Part shown: positions 49,101 to 61,100 of the stretch, piece after piece
How positions within the stretch are numbered: the first letter of the stretch is position 1
Layout: each line of letters opens with the position of its first letter
DNA from: Isoperla grammatica
Lineage: Eukaryota; Arthropoda; Insecta; Plecoptera; Perlodidae
Reading direction: 5' to 3'
NCBI GenBank assembly: GCA_945910005.1
Contig: OX246741.1
Span: 33,871,385-33,935,384 of the forward strand
DNA length: 64,000 nucleotides
Notes under the pieces: generated by a model
Databases searched by the model: none
The model's input: the letters and a program-made list of their open reading frames with translations, nothing else
Told to the model about the DNA's origin: nothing
Position numbers and translations under genes: made by a program

Positions 49101-52100
49101 ATAAACCCGGATAATAACCATTGAGTCGATGTATCCCGCTCTTCAATATCCAAAGAGAAATGGTTGTTTGCGGAAAGGAACTATTTAGGAACTAAGTTCC
49201 ATTTTGAAAGGAACTAAGGAACGCCCCAGTTCCTTTTTTTTTAGAGGAACTTGGAACTGGAAAGAGTTCCTTTTTCCTTACGTGGAACTGGAACTGGAAC
49301 TAGGTCCATTTTTTAAGGAACTTACCCAACACTGCTCGAGTATATCTAACATCTAACCTAACCTAACTTTTATTTTAATATGTGTAATGATTATCAAAAC
49401 ATTTAAGAAGTATGTATTTGTTAACTGGTAAACAGTCGGTTACAAGAATATGATTGCCGTCTCGTAAAAAACGACAGTGTTAATAAATAAAATATTGAAT
49501 AGCGTGACCAAACGACTAACTCTGTATCTTATCCCTCACAGTGGCAGCAAAGCCGGTCAGAACCTCTCGACCATCAAATCGTTGCGAGTGTTGAGGGTTC
49601 TGCGACCGCTGAAGACCATCAAGAGGGTCCCGAAACTCAAGGCCGTGTTCGACTGCGTCGTCAACTCGTTGAAGAACGTCATCAACATCCTCATCGTCTA
49701 CATCCTCTTCCAGTTCATCTTCGCCGTCATCGCCGTTCAGCTCTTCAACGGGAAGTTCTTCTTTTGCAACGACGAGAGCAAGTTTACCGAGGAGGAGTGC
49801 CAGTAAGTTGGTACTCGTGCTCGTGGTGATGACGCTGGTCTTTACACGAGTCCTTAAGGATAGCACCTCACTCCCCTCACCTTGGCTGCGAGCAAGCATC
49901 CCTTAAGTATCTAATTATAATTTTGATTTTAATAATCGAACCTTGAAATTAATAAAACTGATTTATCAGAGGTAGGACTGTAGAAGATTTGTGTTATTTT
50001 ACGAGTGTATTGATAAAACGACAAGGATTCTTTCTTGATAAACAATGATACATATTTTTAACTACATTTCTGAGTCTCTGCATTCACATCGCATTACTGT
50101 TTCCCATCGCAGTTTTCTGGGAACTTACCCAAACCTCTTCCACAACAAATCGATGTACAGACACATAGGAATTTGCAATTATCCCTCCCTCCCCTTCGTA
50201 ATTTGGTAATGTATTTCAAAATATTACCATGAACAATAAACTGATTAGTAATAAGATCTTGATATAAAGATTAATAAATAAGCTTTCAGCTAAACTAGAT
50301 TAATACTGGTATACAAGACTTGTGATAACTTCAATGGCGAAGCCAAGACGTCTGTTCAAACTGAGCTGGACAAACCATACTTTGACAGTAGACATTTTCT
50401 GACACAATTACTTTTAAATAAAATATCAAATATTGGGAACAAAATACAGACAGTGTATTATGTAGGTAGGACACTCGTGCAAAACGTTAAGATGAATGTT
50501 TTCTGTCTCCAGGGGGATGTACTTCACATACAAGAAGGACGACATGCCGGAAGCGGTAGACCGGAAGTGGGATACGCAATGCTTTCACTACGACAATGTG
50601 ATGGCGGCCATGTTGACGCTGTTTGCTGTGCAGACGGGCGAAGGATGGCCGCAGTAAGTAGGGTGACTGAGCCCACAATCCGCGCAGTATATACACCGTT
50701 TGGACCTATTCCAGACTCTGTTGAACTTAAACGTGGACTTATTTGATATTACAATATAAAATAACAAACGAGGTAAATTAAAAGTTTTCACAGGAATATA
50801 AAAGATGTAAGTTCTTTCGTTGTGTATTTCTGCCAGTGAATAGTTCATTACACACAACTGACGTTTAAATGGTTATTGTTGTAAAGTAATTATTGGTTAA
50901 ATGCTATAATGTAACAATTACACAATATGTGTTATTTATAGTGTCTAAGACGAGAAAAATGTTAGGGAAAATATTGCTTCTATAAACAAAGTAAGTTAGT
51001 CACTGTTATCATAATGCATAAAGTTTTTTTTGTAATTACATTCCTTTTGTAAAATTATCACGTAAAATATATGAGCTAGTATATTGTTAATTGATTTTCT
51101 CACAGGACAGAAACGGTGTAGCTCCCCTTCCACTCAAAATAAACACTGTTCTTCTGAAAAAAACATCTACAATTTGGTAGCGCGGTGTGTAATTGTTGAC
51201 TTTTTGCGCACAGAGTCCTACAAAACTCGATGGCAGCGACCGACAACGAACGCGGTCCGATCCAGAACTACCGTATCGAGATGTCCATCTTCTACATCGT
51301 CTACTTCGTAGTGTTTCCCTTCTTCTTCGTCAACATCTTCGTGGCTTTGATCATCATCACCTTCCAGGAACAGGGCGAGGCGGAACTCCAGGACGGGGAG
51401 ATCGACAAGAACCAGGTACCCGCATGGAGCTACTTTGCTTAGACACGGGTACTCGGTGACATTACCAGGGCATCCGGACTACTTAGCTTAGAGGGGCACG
51501 GGTGCCCGCGCGGAACTGCTTTGCTTAGACACGGGTACCCGGTGACATGATTAGGGCATCCGGGCTACTTAGCTTAGAGGGGCACGGGTGCCCGTGCGGA
51601 ACTGCTTTGCTTAGACACGGGTACCCAGTGACATGATTAGGGCATCCGGGCTACTTAGCTTAGAGGGGCCCGGGTGCCCGCGCGGAACTGCTTTGCTTAG
51701 ACACGGGTACTCGGTGACATGATTAGGGCATCCGGGCTACTTAGGTTAGAGGGGCACGGGTGCCCGTGCGAAACTGCTTTGCTTAGACACGGGTACCCGG
51801 TGACATGATTAGGGCATCCGGGCTACTTAGCTTAGAGGGGCACGGGTGCCCGCGCGGAACTGCTTTGCTTAGACACGGGTACTCGGTGACATGATTAGGG
51901 CATCCGGGCTACTTAGCTTAGAGGGGCACGGGTGCCCGCGCGGAACTGCTTTGCTTAGACACGGGTACTCGGTGACATGATTAGGGCATCCGGGCAACTT
52001 AGCTTAGAGGGGCACGGGTGCCTGCGCGGAACTGCTTTGCTTAGACACGGGTACCCGGTGACAGTATTAGGGCATCCGGGCTACTTTTCTTAGAGGGGCA

Positions 52101-55100
52101 CGAGTACCGGTGACAGTATTAGGGTGTCCGGCCTACTAAGGTTAGAGAAACACGTGTACCTGGTTTCAGTATTAGCGCATATGGGGTGCTTAAGCGCCCA
52201 ACCCATGTGCGTCCGTTTTTTCGCATCACACGATTCGAACGCATACATGGGTTGGGCGTTTTAAGAGAGAAACCGTACCCGGTGACTGTACTATGAATTC
52301 TGGCCCACTTAAATTAGAGAGACACGGTACCCAGTGACAGTACTGAAGTAGGGGTCCATGAACCCGGTGATACAATTTGCAATACGGGCATTTTAAACAA
52401 CCAAAAGCCAAACAAAACCCAAGCTTCACTACAGATTCGGGCAGTTCAAGATCAATTTGGAAGAAAACAAGATATCCAGTAAAAGAAAAACAAAAAGTTG
52501 CATAAATATTATCCATACACGTTTCATGTAGCCTATTGATTTGCTTGTAAATTTGTTGATTCTAAATCACTTGAAACACACTAAGTACACTAGAGATTGC
52601 CGTATTATGTGTTTCTTAATCAGTTCAACTAATAATTACCAAATGATGTTAGATATATTAACAAGAACTCAACTGAATTGTTGCAATCTGTTCCAGAAAT
52701 CTTGTATCGACTTCACTATAGGGGCCAGGCCGCTGGAGCGGTATATGCCCAATAAAAGAAACAGTTTCAAATACAAAATCTGGCGAATGGTCGTATCCAC
52801 ACCGTTCGAATATTTCATTATGATGTTGATCGTTTTCAACACCCTATTGCTCATGATGAAGGTATGTATTCCACCGAAACGTCTTCCAAAACTTAACCTA
52901 ACACGACCTATTTTACAACAGGGTATTCTATGTTTCGATTCACCATGTTTTTTAAGGCATTCATTGTTAGTATGATATTTGTCTGTTTAAAAGAATACTT
53001 TTCAAGTACAACGTAATGTTTTACACGAACTACAAATAAAGTGGCACTTGTAGGTAAATTATAATATTTATGTAGACTTACATTTGATTGTTGTAGAAGC
53101 AGTTATGTAAACATGAAACATAGTGAATCGATTGATATTACTGAGACTTTTCTTGAAAGCGATCGGTTGATCATGTGCTTGATTTGAAGCGTCATTAATT
53201 CTACTGGACGTTTCGCGACCGAGCCGGTCGGTTTGTGTCCGTAATTCGATAGGGCTAAGAACGGTCAAGACTCTTAACTGGTCGCTTTATGGAACGGTAC
53301 TATAATAAAGTACAACCATGGGAAAGACTCGTATAGCTTCTACGCCATGGTAAATTAACGACTGATTACGAAAGGTGTTCTGTGAATTTGTCTGTTAGGA
53401 AAGAACACAAGTTTACTTGTTGATAGTTTCTTCGGGCAGCAGTAAAATATGCGTAACACACATACATTTATCAAGACAAGTTACAATGATGCGTTATTTA
53501 AAACGCGACTTTGTCTAGATTAACAAATGTATTTCCCACAGGAAAGGTTTGTTGGCGTAGCTAGCAGTGGTTTTCTCATGTTTGTACTTTTTACCAAAAG
53601 TATAATTGTTAAAAATGTGCAGGCGATTCCTAATAGAAATCAAAATCATAGTGTTTTAATTTGAATATTAATATTATTATTAGATGAATATAAATATGAA
53701 ATCATAATTATAGGACAAACCTTGGCAATCATGCGAATCGAAAATATTTATGCCAAACCATTGTCAATCCTGAGCGTTGGCATTCATTGCTCATTATTAA
53801 TTTAATTAGCTAATTTTTCCTTATGAAACAAAATATATTTTTAGATAATTTTGGTCAATTAAAACAGCAGATATTTATCGTCTTGAACAAGGGACTTTCA
53901 ATGGATGAATATATTCTTGTAGTCACATTTTAAACTTCAATATTATCTGAAAGAAAGAACATTATAAAATATCAGATTTTGTAGCAGATAAGTGTAAAAC
54001 TGCATTTTTATGTAAACATATTGCTTAATAGTTTGTTTTCAGATTCATCTTGGATTCATGAAGGAACCTAACTCATAAATGTCATGGCAACGCAAATGCA
54101 ACCAACTAAATTTATGGAATCATTTCTCATAATACAAGATAACATTATCATTACACTTAATACATTATACATTTCCTTGTTCGTGAAACACGAGGTATAT
54201 AACTCGGAGCATTGAATGGCAAGTATAAAGTGGCTACAGCTTTGTACCACGTGCTCTTGTGAAGGCTTGGCACTCAACGAGTTAGGTACCAGTCTGAATC
54301 CAACTCCTGGAAGTATTATTGAGTGCCTTCTTTATAACACATGTTTTCCTGTGGTTGTTGCTGTGATTGTTGTCTCCATTAATGTCAACACGCATTGACA
54401 TGATTTTTTGACATGAGGAAAAGTGTGTACCTGGAATTCTTAAGCTTTTGAAAAATGATTAATATTTTCTTTTACTTTAATTATGTTGAAGAAACCTACA
54501 GAATTTACCGATTTGTTTGCTTACTATCCGCAGTTCTATACTTTGCTGATGTTAGAGTGCATTTCACGGTATAGGTCTCGCAAAACAACCTCGGTAATGC
54601 TTTCGTCGTCAATCAATGACGTGTTTACAGTCTCGGCCAACCCGAGCAGGTATTTGAATTAGCCACGGTCGCTGGTTGGCTGCCGCTGACCCACCCGTGA
54701 CGGAAGCATTACCGAAGATCTTGTATGGGGAGTATAGCTCAATTTGTATTATTATGATATGTAAAGAACATGTTTAGAAGAACATCGTGAAAATATGATT
54801 CACGAGGATTCCGACTTCATTCTCACTTCTCTTTGAGCATTATAATTTGGATACAATTGATTATTTTCAAAATTTATGTCACTGAACTACTTCAAATCAA
54901 ATCAACTTTTAAAAAATTCAAACAATTGTCGCAACTAATTCAAGATGCTAACAGAAACATGATAACAACGCGTTTGTTACTGTATTCAGTTTTTGAATCA
55001 ATTCTGTAACACATGATAATTCAAGCATACGGATTTTAGTCCATCAGCGTATTTTTTGTTTTTTGTAATAAAAGTGGTGTATAAGTTATTTTGATTTTGA

Positions 55101-58100
55101 AACACACGTAAGAAAGCAAGTATTTCATTGATGATGCTGATGTACATAAACTGAAATATAACGATTGCAAACTTATATCTCAATTGTGCTGAAAAGTATC
55201 AAAATATGGAAGAGCATATAAGTTTTTTTTTTTACTCCTCACAGTTCATAAAAATTTAATTTCAGATCATAAAGCTTAAATGTTATATATAATTCCAGGT
55301 GCAAACTTTCCCCTCACTTGATAATGCTGGGTGTGGTTATGAGTTTCCTGTGATTCATTGGTTGGTATCACTGCGCAGTACCAACCACGCATGGTTGTTA
55401 GTGTTGTCAGTGTACCGCACACCTGTATTGTATGTGTTCGAACTAACTAAACCCACTTTCTAACCCCAATCTATGTCATCACATTAACTAACATTCATTT
55501 TGTTCTTCGTCGAACAGTCACATGGTTATCGTTTTGGTATGAAAACACACATAAAACAACATTCTGTTAATTATTGATACTATTTTGACCAGGTTGCAGG
55601 AGTCTCAATTTAACCGTTCTGGATAAATACACATTCAAAACATTCGATAGAGTGTGTACACCAACACAAGTACTCTCCGCTACTAAGTACTGCCCAAGGA
55701 CCGTAAATCCCCTGGCGGGGGCTCGTCGAACTCCCAAGTCAGGTCGTCAGATCCATTTCCACTATGTCAAACAAGTTAATTCATGTGTAAAAATCCATTC
55801 TGTCAAAACGTCAAAATACCACATTGAAACACATAAATTATTCTTTTACTGTATCTACATTTACATTGTGTTTTTAATATAACTTTTATTTTATAAAGTA
55901 GTATACTTTCTAATAACTAAACCAGGTTGTGTAATACGTGGATTATCGTGACCATGAGACGATCTGACTTTGAGGTGGTTTACCAAACATCCGCTAGGGA
56001 CTTTACTGACCTTGAAAAGTAGTACCGACACTGAAACTGCGAGAAGTGTTTGCAATATCTTTGGAATAAGTGAGAGAATAGCTCAAGTGATAAACTGGAA
56101 ACGTGTGGGTTCACAAATACTAAAAACTTGATTAAAAAGTTTTAATTTTTTAAATTGTCATCATTGATATTTCAGTTACTAATTAATTACTAATAAGTTA
56201 CTTAACAATCGTAATGATTTCAATGTTTGAAACTTTTGTAACCCAGTTTTGAGTTCCACAAAATATTGTGTTACATTTTAGTCACGTGTTTTATTTAACT
56301 GTTTCCAAGATATTACTAAAAACACTATTTTCGCGATGTTCTAATGTAGTGACTGTTCCTCCGCTCCAATTAAAAGGCTGAATGAGCTACATGAATCGCC
56401 TAACCATCCAATCGGATCAGCTCAAGATTGTGGAATGCAAAGTAGAAGGCTGCACACAACGTTAGCCCAACTTTCCCCAAAAAGAGTTCTCATCTTGTTT
56501 AGATAAAAGTAAATAAGAAAGGTTAATGGCTTTAAAAAAGGAAGTTATATCCAAAGTTGTTTGATTTTGTGTTTGGTTATAATTTTTAAAAGTGAAATAA
56601 CCACCAGGCAGCAGACTACGGAATAATCTTTACCAAAATGGCCGTCGTGTGCGGCTTAATACTGTCCTGAAGGCTGAAGATCCTCTAAATCTTCTGGAGG
56701 AAGCTCGTAATACCGTCACGCGCGCTGCCAGCGGTGATTTAGGCTAACTTGTGTTGACCTGAACACCCAGTTTAACACATATCGACACTTAGGATCAGTA
56801 ATAAAGAGCAGCTGGGTCCAAGTACATCGTAACTACACATATTCAATATGATTTTATATAAAAATCCATTAAAAACACATTTTAATCTTATCATAAACAA
56901 AACAGTAACGTAGATAAAGAAGCATGATTTTAGAAAATCACTTGTCCACACGTAGCGTGTGGATATGTTGTATAGCTTTTAGTATTAGTGTGTTTTGCCA
57001 TTTAAATAATTATTTTTACCTTCACAATTAACATGAGTAACATTCATTGATTTCTTGCTTTGGCAAGAGCATTTTCGTGTGAGCTTTTTTTTATTTATGC
57101 TTTTATTAAACATAACAAAGTTGTTGTTATATTGTTCAGACGTAAATTCTTAATTGCTTCCATGTGGGGTTCCACAATACAAAAGTTAAAATCATCAATG
57201 AAATATGAAAAAATGTAAATACTTATGAAGAAGGTCTTGCTACTTTCGATGGTACAAATCGATAATTAGAGAATTACATAGCCACCTATATAATGTTTTT
57301 CTAGATGCTTTTTACGTTTTCTCAAATAACCATCAAAAGAAACAAACACGTAAAAAACTTGTTTGGAGTTGGTATTGTCAAAATATTGAGAGTACATTCT
57401 TAAGACGCAAGCGGTAATTATTGCAGTAATTCTTTAATACATTTTATTAATTCCCTTTGTCCATAAGTAGTATGAGATCCAATTGAATGTCTGCTCGACA
57501 ACCATGTGCTTCTCTTCGAAATTACATCGTTACAAAGAATATGTTACCTGTAAATATATTTTTTTCGCATTTTTTCAATAGATAGTATAATATCAGTTAA
57601 AAAAACAGAACATTTTGCTGGTAACCATTTTAAATTTTGTCAGTTTAAAGAGACGCATGCACTTACGAACCCTGCAGTTCATCAATCCTCATAATTGTCA
57701 TTTACGTTATATAAATTAGTACATTTTGTTAGAGACTCTATATTTACCTTTTAAATGCCATTTGTCACAAGTTTCTTTACATGCGCATTTGTGAAAAACG
57801 AAACGCGTCTAGATTTGATAAGTACCACTATAATAAAACAAAACGCACATATTGTCCTTGCAACCTGGTCACACTGACATCTCTCCAAGCACAGCATGAA
57901 GTTGTAATTGTTACCACCAAGCAATACTGTAATACTAGTGCACAAACTGGTTCAATAGAGAATGATTGTACATAGAAACATTGTGGTGGTGGGAACAACT
58001 CTTGCACGTTCCTGTACAGCACTTCTATCTCTCTTGCTGTATCTCTCTCTCTCTATCTATCTCTCTCACTCTCTTCATCTGTTATGTATCTCACTCTATT

Positions 58101-61100
58101 ATATCTATCTCTCATCTCCTATCATCCCACTTTTCTATTAAACAGTAACGTAGACGTCGGTTAGATATCTTGCTTGCCAATTATCTATCAGTATTTAATT
58201 ATGCCATAGTTTATAAATAGTATGATTTCTCTTCAAGTCGTCATTTCTAGTTCTACTTTGTAGTTTTATTACCTATATTATGTAACGTATGAGATTGAGG
58301 TCGAAATTAAGACACAACTGTTTGAAGTGTAGAGTATAAGCATAATGAAAATGATTCAAGGAATGTTTGACCCCCGTTAACTAGTCTGCACTCGATGAAT
58401 GAAATAGACCATAGGTTGATCCTTAGAGATCTAGTAGCAAGCTGAGAGAGAGATCTTACGGTTGACATTCCTATAGAAGGTTTAGTGTTTATGAACATGT
58501 GTGTCTATCTTAGTTCGTCTAAACCACTGACAAGTCAAAACTCTTTTCCTGCAACGTTCTGTGTGTAAACTAGATGTGAGTAGAATTATTCAACAATGTT
58601 AGAAATGATAATCTAGTTTTAGTTGTTATAACTAGACGGAACAAATGTAAAAGGATTTAGTTTTGAGTTAGGGTAGGTATCGAGCACGAAGCACACAATC
58701 TTCGCAGGACACTGGCATGGCCATATGAATACTCAGTGCGTTTACACAGGCACCACACTTTCCTTGCAGAGCGACCATAAGTAGTACAAGTACACACTTA
58801 CATGTCGGGAGACTAACACATACATGATACACATCTGAACTCATCTTGATGAGAGTGTGCAAATGTAGTGTTTTTGAGTTTTACAAAAGAAGTGTACGGC
58901 AAAAAAACTAAGCGTATTAGAGTAAAGAATGGACATTTAGAGTTGTCTTAGTAGATAAAATTGGATTCGTTTTTTAAGTCTACAAAACTCCCCCCGTCAC
59001 AGGTTATGACACTGAAGCTTCGCCATTTCTCTTCCTTCTGCAAAGCAATTTTTCTACTTTCCATGCAAATGTTGTTTTTACAATGCTCAGAATCGGCAAT
59101 CCTGCACACTACGCTTTATCACTGCTGATATACACGGATTCGCTGCTAGAGGTAGGGTTATATTGATCTGTACTACGAGTATATGATGTCGTATTCGCCA
59201 ATAGGAACATAACGTTGCTTGATTTGTAAGGCCGTCTACAACAATTTCAAGACACAATCTAAAACAATACACTACTCAAATAAGTATCGAGAAAATAAGA
59301 GAAATATATCTGAGTGCAATATCACTTATCTTCCTATAAATAACAATTCTGAAATACATTAAAGTTTGGTACATGTTGTAGTTTTCACTCTTCTGGAAAG
59401 GTTTCATTCTAATTTTTAAAAATATTCACTTAAACTGTCAATTATCTGAACCAAAACACCAATAAACATTCAATGAATTCATAATAACAATAAACGTGGC
59501 CAAAATGTATAAATTGTAATTTCAACATAATATGTTAAACATTGTCATGTCAAGTCTGTGCTCTAACTTTCGTTCGTAGGTCGTACATATTCTATATTAT
59601 TCTACACAATTTAGATTAGATCGAACAGTTAATTCCTATACTTTCAGTCAAAGTTGAATTTACACACCCACACACCCACAAATCACATATCGGCTAATAA
59701 TGCGTACTGCATTACTAATCAATCAATAAGTATTTGGTACTTTTATCACTAGAGATGTCAAAAGTTATTTGTGTGAACCAAAAAAAACAATTTCCAAGAT
59801 TGGAATAATTGTGTTTAAACGTGCGTTTGCGTTTAATTATTACAAATACTACATTACAATTTTTAAAACATTAGTGAAATATTTGAACTTAATGTATTTA
59901 AAAACTACTGCCTTCTAACAATGGCTTCAGCGCATGAGAATATAAGACACATTTCTCGCTATGTACGATACACTCTGAATGCACACACTTTCATGCACTA
60001 ACGGTGCATACTTCACGCCTCAAATTATAGTGTGAAGTTGGCTACGGCGATGCGAAATACTCTGGAGCGCACACACATATACACACATTCATATACAAAG
60101 AACGGTGCATATTTCACGCCTCAAAGCAACGTGTGAAGTTGGCTTTGACAAACTCCCCTCTGCGACACATTTCAAACAATCACGAAAGTCAAACATTTTA
60201 CCAAGGATTGTGTGATTTAGAAACATAACATTCAAGAAGTGACCTCTTACGTTCAGATCTATTCAACCTTATATCCACCACTCTCTCCCACACTCGGTTC
60301 AACGTAAACAATGATGTTGACCTTCATTTTCGTTCAAAGACTGTGTAAACAATAAATAGTGTAATTTGTCGCGGGAAGAGGGACCCATTTTTTGGGTCAT
60401 AAAAACTAAAAGGGAAGTTATAGGTAAACAAAATAGGATAAACAAAATCCACAAACGAGAAAATTGAGAATTTTATTTTACGTATGGAGTTCACGTGGAC
60501 AAATGTTATTTTGTACGGATGTACGAATGGGCAATACGTGATGTGTGTAAACTATAGCACCGTCATGATGCCCGATATAAATAAACGAATATTCATTGCT
60601 TATCGAAATATAATTTTGTTACAAGTAACATTCATCATAAAACTAATCTTCTTGATCCTTTATCGTGAAGTTTGTTTGTTTTAATATTATTAGTGTGAAG
60701 AATTTCAATTTAAAAAAAATTACCATTTTTGGTAATGCTATCACCTATACTACCAGTTCTTTTAACAGTTTCTACCCCTGTGACGTATTTAAGAGGTCCA
60801 CTTCAAGGTCATACAATCGAAGTTGAGTTGCGTAGAAGTATTCTAGCAAACACACACACGTATCCTCCCCACTACTTTTCGTAAGCGTAGATATATCTCT
60901 CTGTGTAGAAGTAATTCTTCCGAGTCGAACTTACTGTGGTAGAAACCCCGTATTCGTCCGCATGTCGATGTGTACACATTTATCGCAATTAGTAAATTTA
61001 TTTTAGTATTGTATCTTTGTGTCGAATAAAAGTTGGAATTTGTGGGTATACGCACAATATTATAGCCCTACGGTAAACTTGAGTACCTACTTGTAAGATT

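Noticed and set aside
58028..58112. Polypyrimidine tract of a hidden exon
   Set aside because: It is a simple TCTC/TATC microsatellite. The following sequence has no coding frame matching the channel.
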